Shown here: one piece after another, positions 1-21,860 of the stretch
Layout of the letters: each line of letters opens with the position of its first letter
Position numbering within the stretch: position 1 is the first letter of the stretch
Source: Bimastos eiseni
Taxonomy: Eukaryota > Annelida > Clitellata > Crassiclitellata > Lumbricidae
NCBI GenBank assembly: GCA_959347315.1
Contig: OY365806.1
Location: 21,602,900-21,666,899 of the forward strand
Direction: 5' to 3'
DNA: 64,000 nt
Notes under the pieces: generated by a model
Database searches by the model: none
The model's input: the letters and a program-made list of their open reading frames with translations, nothing else
What the model was told of the DNA's origin: nothing
Program-made: the position numbers and the translations under genes

Positions 1-244
1 TTTGCATGGCTAAATTCAATAGATGCAGATATCTGAATGGCTAATGGCATTGATGCATTGGACATTTATTATATTGGCTTTGCCAGAGTAATAATATCAA
101 GAGAATTTATTTTATTCCACCAAATCATTTTTTGCTGAAAGTCATGCTTTGTCAGATTCAAATTCATATGATGTCTAACAAATCAAAATGATGTTAGAAA
201 TGCCATACAGTTTAGATGACAAAGTAAGCAAAAGAGTTGCTCAC

Positions 245-3200
245 CAATTCTCCTTGGCTCCATCTCATGTCCTTGAATGCCTGCATACTGCTGGCTATCT
301 GCCGAAAGCATCATCCCCATATCAGAGTATGTGGCTCCAGGATAGCTGAGAGATGCTGGAACTATGACAGATGGTAACAGATTAGTCGCTGGAGGAGGAA
401 CCATGCTAGTCTGAGACCTACAAAACAAACATCTCGAGCAATTGTATTAATTCATCAACTATGCTATCACATAATCCAGAAATTGTAAAGCATTCCACTC
501 CACCTGCCCTGACTGACTTCTTGTTCCCATCCGTATGCTACCATGTCTTCAATTCATTCTAAGTTTCTTTCGCTCTTGTCATAAAACATTCTCATTGGAT
601 TTTAGCCCTTGCCTAGAAACTATCTATCCCATTTCTATTCAACTCTGAAATCAGTCTTCCTTGGCCCCAGTTGGACTGGGAATGCCACAGAGTAGATTTC
701 TTGATGAGACACTACAGCAAGTTTAACTGATTGATTGATTGACTTTATGGATATCAACCTACTAAGTACTCACCCAGGGACAGGTTGCCAGTATCAAACA
801 CCATTTTTGGTTGGCAAAGAAATTGCTATTCTAGTAATGACTAGCAACATTTACACTAGTTCAAGCAGTTCATTTGAAAGGTCCTTACTTAATAAGCCCC
901 TAGGTTAATTGTCTAGATATATACATTATTATCATAAATTAGCAAATTATGTATAGCACCAATCCCTAATGCATAAGAAATCAACAGATGGGGTGCATCA
1001 AAACCAAGTCACAATCAGGTCAGCATTTAAAAGATTTGAAAGTCTTTTACATAGAGAACAAATGAAACAAGTAACCGCAGAACAAACAGAAACAGAGAGG
1101 AAATTGCAAAGTTTACGTCCAACAACCAAATGTTTTACTCACAAAGAGCAGTCCCACTTATAGGCATAACCAGAGAATTTCAATCCAATATAAATACTCA
1201 CACACACATAAAACGCAAGAAATGCAATAAAGCACAATGTCACACAACTGAAGTGGAGCTCAAACAGTTATATGATCAATATACTTGGTGCAGCTGTTGG
1301 TGCAGACGATGTACTCCACTTCGTCTGTGTAGGGATTCTGAAACGTTATGCTGCTTGTTCGAAACCAGACGCATTCTCTGTTCTTTGAGAGAAATCGACA
1401 GCCAACAGCAACCACCTGACCCTTGCGTTTCAGCACTGGAAAAATTAACATCTATGTCAACTTAAAGTTAAAATAAAACTCCCAACTGCTTAAGACAAAA
1501 ACAATCAATCTCTTTCATTCAAACTGTTGCATGCTAACAGTAACTAAATCCATATTTTAGAATATGTTTTTATCCATTAACAGCAGCTCAGTATTAAAGT
1601 GAGATCTTAAATTTAAAAATACTGTACATAGTCTCGACATGTGTGCCCAAATCTGCCCATGTAGTTAAAAGGCTTCACAGAGCTTTACAAGGATGGTAAA
1701 TTCTCTGGGTCATTGTCGTAAAACAATTGTAAACCTGACCTTGATCGAAATTCTCTTTCATCTGCACATGGTCATCTGGATGGTAGAAGTCGTAGATTGA
1801 ACGGCCAAGGAGGTCTTGTGGTTGATAGCCCAGTAGTGGTGTTATCCTGTGAAATAGAAATACAACCCACAGACTATTGTCATTTGTTAAATGGTGCCAA
1901 AACGTGTTAAAGGTTCACTAGATGAGCTTCAAATCAACTGCCCTTTTGGCGCTCTCAGACTTAGTGTCACGACACAAGTTTAGCCAAATTCCCTCAAAAG
2001 AACCTTTGTATTATGAGAAACAGTTTGTAACTACTCTCATGGCTCTGTGATTAAATTTCAATCTGACATGTAAATTTGGAACTTAAATGGCATAAAAAAC
2101 ATGGCAAAAGCGTTGCCACATTATAAAAATATAGTACACTAACCGAGGATCTACAAATGTAAATTTTCCATCAAGGCTTTGACGTGTTAGAAACTCTGAG
2201 GAGTTCTTGGAAGGATCCGAGGTGTTGGCAGCAGTCGACGCCTGCAGCCGACCAATTGCCACAAGGCAACTGTGCACTTCAGATGAATGACTATCCATTG
2301 ACTCACTGCCATCGGCTGTAAACACAAACAAAACACAACCAAATATTTAAATAGCAGCATTTACAGCTTCCAAAAAGGCCAATCACAACCAGTTCATGAT
2401 GTTGGGAGTTAACAGTTACCCAACACCATAAAAGTAACGAACCCCAATTTCAAGGAATGCTGTTTGGAAATCAAGACATCAAAAAAGATATCAGACAACT
2501 GCACATTTACACTAGCATTCTATTTGCAGAAATTTAGACTTTATATCAATGGTCAGAGGTATTGGTCATTAAAACTAAGGAAAATGGTCAACCAAGAATG
2601 ACAGAAAAAAACCTAGAAAAAAAGGAAGCTCAAAGTAAGCCAGATAACTGCTGTTTTGCATTTGTTTTCATTTCAGTATGTTTGTTGAATGCACACATAA
2701 ACAAATAACAAAGCAGTGAAATTATGCGGTAGGTTGCACCTTATTAGCACATTAGTACATTCTGAAATCTAAAGCCTATTCCCAGTGTGAACAATAAAAA
2801 AATTGTTTGCCAATACCAATAGAGCATTTAAAAAGTATTGCAAATACTACAACCACAAACTGTTTAGATTTAAAGCAACCAAGCTCAGTGTATCTTATTA
2901 TTATATGCCATTCTGTAGTACTGAAAAATGTATCAGCAACACCAAGTGATAGCTATTACAATTTAAAAAGCATAATTGACAGCCCAACCGAACACACGAG
3001 TTAAGAAGATGAAGTATCGATGAATGGGAGAAATTGTTCAATGAACAGAAAATTACACAATTGCTCACAAGATGCCGGCCAGTTTCGTACATAGCCAGTG
3101 ACATGGACAACAGCATATTGACATCCATCAGCAGACGGTGTAAGGGTACTGTGGCGAATCTTCTGTCGAACATCAGCTGCAAACACAGGATCAACCGGAG

Positions 3201-6200
3201 CACTGCCAACTCTCATCCGAACTATGAAGGCACGCCTTGATCCAACACATTGCTTCGTGTTAGCTGCAATGTAATTCAAATTACCATTGTGGAATGGAAA
3301 GAAAGGTCAGCACAGATAACAACCTAATCCTAATCTCATGACTTCTATAGAGTCATTCTCAAATTGCTCACACAATCAATTGATGGTCGCTTAAAATGAA
3401 ATCGCAAGTGAAAATCTGAATGATTTGGAGTAGCTAAGTTGAAATCCAACAGATCAGACACCAGAAAGTGTCTTAACCCTTTAAAGATCAGCATGTACCA
3501 AATGTATGGGAAAACATATGCAGCTGGTCATTAAAGGGTTAATCATCACATACCGGTACTGCATTTATCAACTAATACAATTGTCTCACAAATGGATAAC
3601 AATGGAAACCAATAAGGAGTTTCTGTACCAGGATTTTATCTAATTTGAATCAATGTTTAAGCTACACCTGTTTAAAATCATAAAGCATGCCAATTTGTTA
3701 GAATCAACCAATGCAAACAAACTCCTCACCATAACATACAAACATATTTAATTAGTCTTTTTAATATTTTAACAGTTCACTGAATCAGTTAAAACTATCA
3801 GTCAATTGGCATAAATCAATTCTGAGCTCCATATATACCAGCATGGCAACCATCTTTAGGTAGGCTCAAGCCAATACTGACTCAAACATCAACAGATAAC
3901 TTTTTGGCTATAATGTACTTACGTTGTAGGCCCTTCCACATTAACTGTCGTCTTAATAATACATCAGGAATTCTAGCTATAATAATAATTTAACACAGTG
4001 AGAAGATTGGTACTTTGTGTGAATTGATATACCAGAAATCATAAATGCAAAACACAAAATAAAATGCATTTTGTGTGGACACTGCACATATCCAACTCAC
4101 CCAAATGGCCATCCTTCTTAACATTTCCGGCTGAAAAAGAAAATTGAAAGCATTTCAACATTACAATAACATCCCTGCTAAAAACTGCCAGTCATTTGCA
4201 AGTTAGCAATCCAAAATATCTAGTGTTTCAGCAGCAACTTGTTCCATGAAACTTACCACTCATTTTTGTGTCACAAAAACTACAAGGCACCATCTCCAAT
4301 CTGAATTCTGTCATCGAGAATGAGCTTAAAGCAAACGATTTTATATCAAACTTCCTGACTGTTGCTTTGTCCAGGACAAACAATAAAAGAGCCATTGCAT
4401 CAATGCACATGTACACTACTTAAACTTAAAGTTAAGTAATCTACCAAAACTTGTACATGGTGCTTTCATTAACCACTGATCTAAACAAGCAAATCGTATC
4501 CAGAATACATAAAAAATGCTCTCAATCCATGAGATCATGACTGGAAGCTAAAAACATTTAGGCAATATGGTGTAACATAATTCATAAAAAATATGTGAAC
4601 AGAGGAGACTATTAACTACAAAGGAAGTATACATGTAATGCATTGAAAACATTAAAATTTTACAAAGATTACTGTACATTAAAAGTACTTTATACACAAT
4701 AAAAGTTTCAAACTCAAATGTAAATAAAGAGTTTAGATCATTAATGGTAAACAAAAATGACATGGCACATTTCATAAAGCACATTTATCATATATGCAAA
4801 AATTTATAGACCACTTATTCTATTCATAATTAGACTCAAAAACTATTTGGCCGAATATGAAAAAGTATTCAGAGCATTGTTCGGTCTGAAGCTAATTAAA
4901 TTCAAGTATTTAGTAGAGCTCTAGTTTCCACAAATCATCACAACTAATGGATGAAATTACTGGTTGTCCTAGAATGATATACACACTCTTCATGTCAAGA
5001 ATTCGGCCAGATGCTTCCGATTCGGAAGTCGACAGATGTTCGTGTAGTTTATCCTTGTCTTGCGGATGAATAAGATCATACAGACTTCGATCATTCCAGT
5101 CAGACTACAATGCAAAACAAAAAACAACAGAGTTCCAGGTTTCAATAACAACAAAAAACACATCAGTCAAAATACTGCGATAATAGGAAGTGCTGCAATG
5201 GTGCTCTCAGAACTTCCAAAATGCAATCAACCTCTGACACAAGGTATCAATAAATGCAAGTTACTAAGTAAAGCACTATAATAAATCACTACTGTCTGGT
5301 TCAAAGGCTTACTCAAAGTTCAGTTATTTGTACCAAATGTTTCAAACAAACACAACACTTGAGTGGCTGAATCAGTAGAATCCGCATCTAGTACAAACCT
5401 GGGACAGACAGAGAACAGGTGTAACTGAGTCTGAGACGTAGATTACTCGACCACTTTCACAGTGAACAACGAAAAGAAACCCATTGGTCGCCTAAAATGA
5501 GAACAAAAACAGTTTTCATTGTAATTGCAAATGTAAAATTTTGATGCTAGAGTTTTGCTATACAACTCATTATAAATTATACACCAGCCGATGGCATGAG
5601 AGCCAATTGGTTAGAGTACTCAGCCTGTTACATGGAGAGTACGAGTTCAAGCCTCTGCTGAGATGGCTACTGTCACTGGCTGCTATGCATGCACTTCTGA
5701 AACCTGAATGGAAATGTCAAATACAGTTGTATTGTACCATATTTTATAAATGGTGATTTTACCATGCACCTGATTTACTACTTTACCTCCAGAACTAAAT
5801 GTTTCAATTCTTGATCACTCAAGAAAGATGGTTTATGTGAACTATCCTGCTGGCTACTTGACGATCCTGCAACAAAACACAATGACATATGCAATACAAC
5901 AAACATACTCTGTACACAGAAACATCCAAAACAATGCAGTCGTGTACATTGTACATTGAAACACAAAGAGAAAAGGACACAGACATATAAAACACGTGTA
6001 CGCATTCTTACTCAAGCATGCATCATATATGGAATATATTTATAAACCATGCTTCTTCCAAAATACAATTACCGTATATACTTGACTATAAGTCGAGAAA
6101 TTTAAGACTATTTCAGGACGGCAAAATAGGTCTTTCGACTTGTACTCGAGAGACAAAATAATGGGATATTTTCTGACCAAATATTCGACATTAAACAGTA

Positions 6201-9200
6201 AGTATCAGACTATATAGATTGATTTATGACAGCCGCATGCATTAATATTGATCTGCCCATGGTAAAATATATATTTCCCGCCGAACTCCGCCGCCAAAAG
6301 CCAGCAGATATCAGGGCATACCTCTCGATTTATCAGGGCTGCATGCATCAATATTGATCTGCCCATAGTAAAATAAATATTTCGCGGAAAAATCTGCCGA
6401 ACTTCTCCGCCGAAAGACAGCAGATATCAGGCTATACCTCTCGTTTATGACGGCCGCATGCATTAATACTGATCTGCCCATGGTAAAATATATATTTCCC
6501 GCCGAACTTCTCTGCCGAAAGACAGCAGATATCAGGCTATACCTCTCAATTTATGAGGAGATCAAAAAACATATAAACTTTTAGTGAAGTCCTACCATGT
6601 AAGGATGACATGTGGGTGACAGCCAGCCTGAGAATCGTCAGTTTATCTGGCTTTCGGGCCAGAGTATTGCATGCAGGAATCATGTCACATAATTCATTCA
6701 CATAAGCCGCCATCCTATTTCGGCGGCGTCTCTCAATCTCACAGTGACTCTCCCTGTTTAACAGATTAACAAACATCATCATCATCAGCAGCAGCACACA
6801 TACTACCCTGCAGATACCTAGCACAATATACATAATTCCATTTGGTAGCATCTCATCCTCTTTTGCTTTTCTCAAAACCTGCTTCATAACGCATGGCCTT
6901 TGTGCACAGGTAGCATTTCTGAATGGTTCACCCTACTAGAGGTGCCTTATGAATGTGTAAATACCAGGGCATAACCGGAAATCGCCATGGACATTCGCCC
7001 TGGCCGAATATTGCACTATTCAGAAGTATTTGCCTCAGCAACTATTACACCCGCAAATAGCTAAAAATAACTTTTTTTGATAAACTTTTTTGGGGAATAA
7101 AATAATATTTTTTCATAAAATAGACTTAGGACTCGGATTCGGTGGAAATTGTCTACTCGGTTAAGCCCTAGTAAATACAATATAATATACTGTTAAAATA
7201 AATAAATGAAAGCAAAATAAGAGTAAAATAAGAGTAAAAGTTTGATTCATTTCGTAATTAACACTACGATCAAAACACATGTCAGCATACATTGCACCAA
7301 ATAGATAGAAAAAATGTAAATTTATATGACTAAAATACAGTCATAATCCTAGCTTTAAATATTCAGTAATTTTCACAGCAGTTCTCAACTATCTCACATA
7401 TCAATCAAAATTATGATAAGTTCAACTCATGGTATACATGTCTGTTTGCAAGTGATCAATGAGAGAACATGTGCAATAAAATTCTAGATTTGAACACATA
7501 ATGACAATAACTTGTATACAGCTATCTTTAAATTTAAAAGACTTTCTGATGTTCTGGTGTTCTCAAACACCAGCAACTGATACTGGAATATATTGAAAAT
7601 CACCAGAGCAGCACAAGCAATAACATAATTAATAACACAATAAAATTTTAATTAATAACATACATATAAGCATACTCCATATCATGGCTGGTGAACTGCT
7701 CAGCCATAAAACACAACCTGTATGCTCTGCCATTGTAATTTTGTATCCATAGAGAACATACAATAATGCTGCCAAAGAGACAATGCTTAATTTCAAATGT
7801 TAATGAGACTTCAATTGTGAGAAAGTCAAAACTCTATTGTACATGCCAGTACTTACATTGCTGCCTTTCTGATTTCGTACAAACATGAAAACAAAAAAAC
7901 AAAATATTTTTGATAAAAAAAACATCATACACGTTTAGCCTATTGGTGACAATTTTCATTTATTTATTTTAACACATATACAATATCGCATTCTTGAAAG
8001 CAAAACGAAACTAATTAAAACAAGGGAAGTCAGTGCAAGGTATTGAAATTCCAAAATTGATGCAGTTTGTTTGGCACAGCACAAAGGGGTAGACTTGAAG
8101 GTGTCCGTTGGGAATAGTCCAGCTATGATCAAATGCAACAATATACAGCCAAGGATCAACTTGATTGTTCCTCTCCCTCAAATCCTCACAATGCAATAAT
8201 ATACTCCTGCATTTCATCAGACCTCATCGTATACAAGGCACTCTGTGTAGTCATGCTTGAAACCCTTGACCTGTCGGCAGACCAGAGCTTTAACCTCTGC
8301 ACTGGCAGGAAGACTGATACATCTGCTTTATTCATGCTCCATAGTGAATGGCAATAAGCTCTTGGTAGTTAGGTCACACAGCAGTGTTAGCTTAGCTCTT
8401 TCCTTCCTGTTTGCATTCATGTATACTATTATAAACGTTTGTACAATTCAGCCATCTCCTCTAAATGACAGATGCATAGCATACAACAATTCAATGAAGA
8501 CGTATGCCCACCTCTTTCCTTCCTCATCATAGGAGATATCGTCACCATCTTCATCTGACCTAGTGTCACAACACAAAAACATTCTCACTGATCGAGACAC
8601 ATTATCTGAAATCAATACTAAATCATTAACTTGATAAAACTTAATGAAGAAATCCTGTCCTTGGTTTCACAGATTTACTAAAACTTAACAAGAAAGTTTG
8701 TTCTAGGCTTCGTATCATTGACATTCATATTTCCGTACACCAACACAAAACCACAAATGTAACAGACTACCTAAATAAAAATAAGGTAAATGAGAATGAA
8801 TAAGAAATAAAAATGATAGTAATGATAAAAAACATATATTAGTATAATCTCAAATGAAGTTTGTGATTCTGCAAAGGCCAAAATATGAAGGAGACGCTAA
8901 CTGAGGCAATACATTAACATTGTAACTCATTATTGAAACAGTAAAGCTCTGAATATTATTCAGAAGATGACTTATTTAAGAGGTCAGATAACGCAGAACA
9001 CGACAGTCACCAAAGAAACTCACGACACCACATTGAATGAAAATGCCCATGTGACACAATAAACAAAAAAATTAGGACACATTAAGAAGTGATGTCTAGA
9101 GAGTTTACAAATCTGTCAATCCAGGTGATAGTGATTCCTGGAAGTCAACAATTGACTGCAATAACAGCTGATTTAGCTTGATGGAACTACATTTTGACAT

Positions 9201-10282
9201 AAATTAAAGTCGATGTACATGTATACATGAAGATTCGTGTAGCCGACACGCATTCTTTGGAAGAAATCAATTCAAATCTCAGAGAGGTTCTTTGCAGATG
9301 TGTAATGAAGAACCGACTGGATTTGACGTAAAGTTGTGTTTTAATAATAGATCAGCCAAGTTCATTCTTTTGACTGCACATCATTAAAGCTGTGTGACTT
9401 ATAGAACACCCCTGCAAGGTAACTACTAACCACTCAGAGGCATACCCGTCTCCATCCAACTCACCCAAAAAGAACAGTTTTAAGTTTAGTGAGAAAAGCT
9501 TAAGGTAGAGTGCCAGGGTTTAGAGCTGTCTAAAGAAGAGCATACAAAATCACTGGGTCCAGTGGTCCACAACAGAAAAGCTCAGTTCTGTATGGCTGTG
9601 GTGAGATCTAAGGGGACCAAGAGAACTTCTGTTTACATCAAATGTAGGTGTTTACATCGAGTGTAGGGGCGATGCCCTGGGTATCAGAGGTCAAAGAGCA
9701 GAGCTCACAGAGATAAATCTGGGCGAGACCTTGGTGACAGTGCTAAAGCAAGGCACAAAACAAACCCTTTACTTAATGTGTCCATATTGTGCCACTGGTG
9801 AATGGCCCTCAATGGACACATCATAAACCCAACGAACATGGCTGTCACGGATGTGTCATTCCTCCTGCTGAAAATTTGTCTATTACTTCCAACACTGATG
9901 ATGAATAAGAATAGGACAGCATTGCCAAAGTCTAAAATGAACTTGTGCTTACGTATCTTACACTATTTGACATCATCAAAAACCACAATTCCCAGTTCAG
10001 TAGCAAATGAAATCATGTAAACGCTGTGGCACTTTGAATTGACAAAACCCATCATGTGGAAGACAAACATCACAATCCTCATTCTTAGTCTAAAAATATC
10101 TGTTGCAACGTAAACCAGTGATTCACTTAGTCACAATGTGAACCATTGATTCACTTAGTCACAATGTGAACCAGTGATTCACTTAGTCATCACAAATCAC
10201 ATTGTTGCTTAACAAAACAAAATAAATACTTACTCATCGCATGATCCAACTTTCCGGGACTTTGGCCTCTTCTGATCAGCTC
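245..10282 (-). CDS. ARNT: ARNT-type bHLH-PAS transcription factor (partial, 12 exons placed)
   Basis: General dimerisation partner of class I bHLH-PAS factors (HIF-alpha, AhR, SIM types), acting in the nucleus on E-box-like sites. Exons read on the minus strand: 10282-10234, 8559-8512, 6753-6596, 5866-5787, 5491-5399, 5104-4987, 4130-4101, 3263-3069, 2315-2144, 1846-1740, 1435-1285, 417-245. All joins keep frame (about 458 residues). The first two exons carry a basic patch (KRPKSRK) and an acidic stretch. Exon 6753-6596 is the bHLH, with [12 protein letters not shown] and the ARNT-type [15 protein letters not shown] follows ([19 protein letters not shown], then [13 protein letters not shown]). 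PAS-B spans 2315-1285 ([39 protein letters not shown]). The KPDKLTILR form separates it from BMAL (KLDKLTVLR). The last exon placed ([16 protein letters not shown]) begins the C-terminal region, which continues off the left edge. The start codon exon, needed to end in phase 1, was not found between 10.3 and 13.2 kb. Confidence 0.93.
640..752 (+). mobile_element. Retrotransposon 3' tail ending in (TTGA)n
   Basis: TTGGCC...GTTGGACTGGGAATGCC...CAGAGTAGA and a GATTGATTGATTGA tail. A second copy with the same order lies at about 62760-62855. In an ARNT intron. Confidence 0.55.
3473..3542. mobile_element. 70-bp TTAA-flanked MITE (piggyBac-like)
   Basis: The element begins TTAACCCTTTAAAGATCAGC and ends in its imperfect complement GCTGGTCATTAAAGGGTTAA. 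That is TTAA plus CCC...GGG termini, the signature of piggyBac-type insertions. Lies in an ARNT intron. Confidence 0.65.
5588..5720 (+). mobile_element. tRNA-derived SINE head
   Basis: Box A-like TTGGTTAGAGTACTC and box B-like GAGTTCAAGCC are spaced as in a tRNA promoter. It lies in an ARNT intron on the opposite strand to the gene. It does not fold as an intact tRNA that I can see. Confidence 0.5.
6221..6548. repeat. Three tandem copies of a 106-116 bp unit
   Basis: Units at about 6221-6326, 6327-6442 and 6443-6548 each run TTTAT, GCATGCAT, ATTGATCTGCCCAT, TAAAAT, CCGCCGAA, CAGCAGATATCAGG, ATACCTCTC. They end 48 bp from the 3' end of the ARNT bHLH exon, in the intron. A stretch starting ACCGTATATACTTGACTATA at 6071 precedes them. 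Confidence 0.8.
6965..7170. mobile_element. hAT-like MITE, copy A (206 bp)
   Basis: The ends are CAGGGCATAACCG and, inverted, CTTAACCGAG-type sequence ending in GCCCTA. The element is flanked on both sides by the perfect 8-bp direct repeat GTAAATAC (6957-6964 and 7171-7178). It shares its left part, its AT-rich middle and its right part (ACTCGGATTCGGT, GGAAATTGTCTACTCGGTTA) with copy B at 16002-16682. An 8-bp target duplication and short TIRs fit the hAT superfamily. It sits upstream of the ARNT bHLH exon, in the intron. Confidence 0.88.
10120..10200. repeat. Tandem repeat, about 31-bp unit, 2.5 copies
   Basis: Repeated GTGATTCACTTAGTCACAAT and GTGAACCA blocks, just downstream of the first placed ARNT exon. 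Confidence 0.7.
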
Positions 10283-10698
10283 CTAAAGTAGAAATGAAAA
10301 GTATACACCTGTTCAGTTTGATTTTGGTCAAGTTTACCCTGAGAGAAAATGAAATATCAGTTATTGCTCTTATGGTACTATAAACACAATATAGAATCAG
10401 CATATTTGCTGAATTATTGATGAAAACGATTGAATATAAACTGCAAAATCCATAAAGATATGTTTACCAACAGTTTACAACATTGTACAAATATGGGCAA
10501 ACATTTGGCATCAGAGGTATTTTTCTACGGAGGAAATTCTGCGTGGTGACTGCTGAGTAATTCACATACACCAACTACGCATGCCTAGAAGGAAGTGTTT
10601 CATATGATGTAGCATGTTTTATCTGTTCACGACTTCACGTAATGTGACGGCGTTATGTCATGGCAATTTCAGCCTCTCTACCCACAGAAACATTTCCT

Positions 10699-10930
10699 CT
10701 GAGGCCAAAGGTAATTCGCAAATCAAAAATGCGACACTAACCCTAACCCTGACCCTAACTGACTCTTACAACACATATTAAAAAAGTGTGGAGCTTCTAT
10801 AGCCAAAACTTTGGCCTTTCGACGCACGGCAAAAAATAACTTCTGAGGCCGAAGGTTCTTTGCATATGTATAAAAAATGACACTAAGCCTAACCCTAAAC
10901 GACCACCACGATGCATATTATTAACATTTT
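10699..10930. repeat. Duplicated block with interstitial telomere-like CCCTAA tract
   Basis: Two diverged units about 144 bp apart, each with CTGAGGCC-AAGG, then ATGACACTAA/ATGCGACACTAA, then CCCTAACCCT-type repeats. The first holds CTAACCCTAACCCTGACCCT (10738 on). Confidence 0.6.
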
Positions 10931-12178
10931 TTTGTGTTATTGACACTGCGTATGTGCCAAAGGTTGTGCATGCACACAGGTATTCATTCACTAAATGTTG
11001 TGCGTAATCACTGATTGGCCATAAAAGTAAAATTTTCGTTTGTATTGTGGCCGAACGTTCGTCTAAGCAGAAGATTTATCCATTAGAAAGACATGATTTA
11101 TAACGATCAATCATTGCGTCCCAGAATGCCGTCATGCCATAATATAATACTGTCACATTACGTCAAGACCACATCACACAATAACATCATGTAATATGCC
11201 ATCACATTATCTCATAGCTGATTTAGCCCATAGCATCTCGATATTATAATAGGCCTACATCATATGAAACACATGGACATAACAGACACTCACGATGCCT
11301 AAGCTTACCATTACTAACCACTTAGACAAAATTATGTTATGGCATTATTATACATCATTATCACTATATTTCATTATTTCTTATATGTCTTCTTTACATA
11401 AAATGTATAAATCCCATTGTGGTGCACTGAATGTTGTGCTTATTTATATTTCCAATAATGGCGTAATAAAGCTTGTACTTAACTTGCTTATTAACCCACG
11501 GTATAAGTGTTAAAAAGGTTGTACTTACTACGTCTGTGAAACGCATCCCTCTAGACATATTTACTCAGTGCCACCAGAATTTCCTCCAAATAAAATTCCT
11601 CCAATGGCCAATGCTAAACGTTTTATTTGTCCAAATAAGCTTAATCGCTACAACATCTCTAACCGAAACACCAGTCTTACTCTCTATAACTGGCAACAAC
11701 AGAAGTCACAAAAATTTACTTGCATAATGACGACATATTCTAGTTTCATACCTCTGTATGGTAGCATGATCCACGATACGCGAGGATAGAGTTACGATAA
11801 AAGATTTAAAATCCAAATAAATACGAAAGTAAGCAACACGCAAGCTCCACCCCAACAGCAAGACAGACCCTCAAAAAGTTCTCCTTTACAACGTACATAG
11901 GCGACGCATTCTCACAGACTGTGTTCCAAAATCAGACGAAAATATACTATTATAAAAGGTCAACCGTTTATTCGTGTAGTCGTAGGTGCGGTATTCCCAA
12001 TGTCGGTTAGTTCAAAGACAGGCCTACTAGTAGTAGGCAAAAAGTTTATTACAAAATCGTTATTACTCAATATTCGTGACCGATGACCTATTGTTCACAG
12101 GATAGAGGGTCCTTCTAACGTCGTGTATCTGATGGCGTACAAGGATTTTAACGCACCTAGCGACGAAGGTCTGAAACA

Positions 12179-12310
12179 GACGTGTCAAAAAACCGATGTG
12201 GGCAATTTGTGACCAGTTTCTGGTCCTATGGCAATATATTTCTGGCCCGCGGAGCCTTGTGTAATAACAACACAATTGAGATCAATGGATCTAATTTTTC
12301 ATTTTTAAGG
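12179..12310. mobile_element. Relic of the 49-kb hAT family (left part)
   Basis: Shares the blocks GTGTCAAA, ATATATTTCTGGCCCG, GGAGCC and ACAACACAATTGA in the same order as 49255-49400. The terminal bases are decayed and no right end is seen. Confidence 0.6.
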
Positions 12311-12632
12311 CTTAAATAGTTGTATTGTATTGTATTGATAACGCATATCAGTATCACGTTTATAGCCTATTGATAGTTGTATTGTAAAATAGGCATATCC
12401 TTTATTGAGAACCAGTTTTGGTGTCATTGAGAAGTAATTCTAAAGTAAATCATTCTATTAATAAATGCCTTGCTTGTCAAACTGTCAGCTGCAACCTATA
12501 ATAGGAAATATTGAAATAGGCATAGGGCTACAAGTTAGAACGACTTCTTTTATATCGGTCAGCTACAGATTCTGTAGCTGAATACGCATATCATCCTTGT
12601 CATGGATGCTTCGTTAAATAAACTTATTACAC

Positions 12633-12700
12633 ACGCACGCACGCACGCACGCACACACACAACACACACACACACACACACAACACACACACTTGTAACT
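12633..12700. repeat. (CA)n / (CACG)n microsatellite
   Basis: ACGCACGCACGC followed by CACACA runs broken by AACACAC. Confidence 0.9.
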
Positions 12701-12782
12701 CTATGCATATTCTTATGATATTTAACTTCTCGAGTGAGTCGAGTCTATATGATTAAACTAAGTCTTGCAGGACCCTTCTATC

Positions 12783-12872
12783 AAATGAATGAATGAACGA
12801 ACGAACGAACGAACGAACTGACTAACTAACTAACTGACTAACTAACTAACTAACTAACTAACTAACGAACGA
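12783..12872. repeat. (AACG/AACT)n tetranucleotide tract
   Basis: GAAT, GAAC, GACT/AACT and again GAAC tetranucleotide units in succession, giving a graded compound microsatellite. Confidence 0.9.
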
Positions 12873-13258
12873 ACGAATAAATGAATGCAAAAAATTCAAA
12901 ACATGTGAGTAGGCCTGATAATTTTTCATAACACCGATTCGTCTCCGTGATTTTCACTTTTTAAATTATTAAATCCAGGCAAAAGATAAAAATAGAAAAA
13001 TATTTTATTTGGATGGTGTGACCAAAGATGGTAGAGTCGTTGAGTCTGCCATATTTGGTTTAACCACATATGGTATATTTACTAGATGTGGTTTAACTAA
13101 AATAGATGACAATTATATTTATCAATCACATGTAAATAACAATATTGGGCGATGATGTTAACGGGGCAAATTGGGCTACGTAGCACTAGCAACGTAGGCG
13201 TTTGGCCGACCGTACGTCTCGGATTTTGTTTACCAGATTGTTCAGTGACTTTATTACT

Positions 13259-21860
<8,602 letters not shown>

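Larger units (their letters stand above)
10283..13258. other. ARNT-DCTN5 head-to-head spacer
   Basis: Roughly 3 kb between the most 5' ARNT exon placed and the DCTN5 start. It should hold the missing first ARNT exon and the promoters. I see a duplicated telomere-like block at about 10699-10930, a hAT relic at about 12179-12310, and simple repeats at 12633-12870. I see no further convincing coding sequence. Confidence 0.5.

Noticed and set aside
11280..11530. Minus-strand donor-like sites that might end the missing first ARNT exon
   Set aside because: None is preceded by an in-frame ATG with the required phase-1 end. The site at 11308 has a stop in the needed frame.
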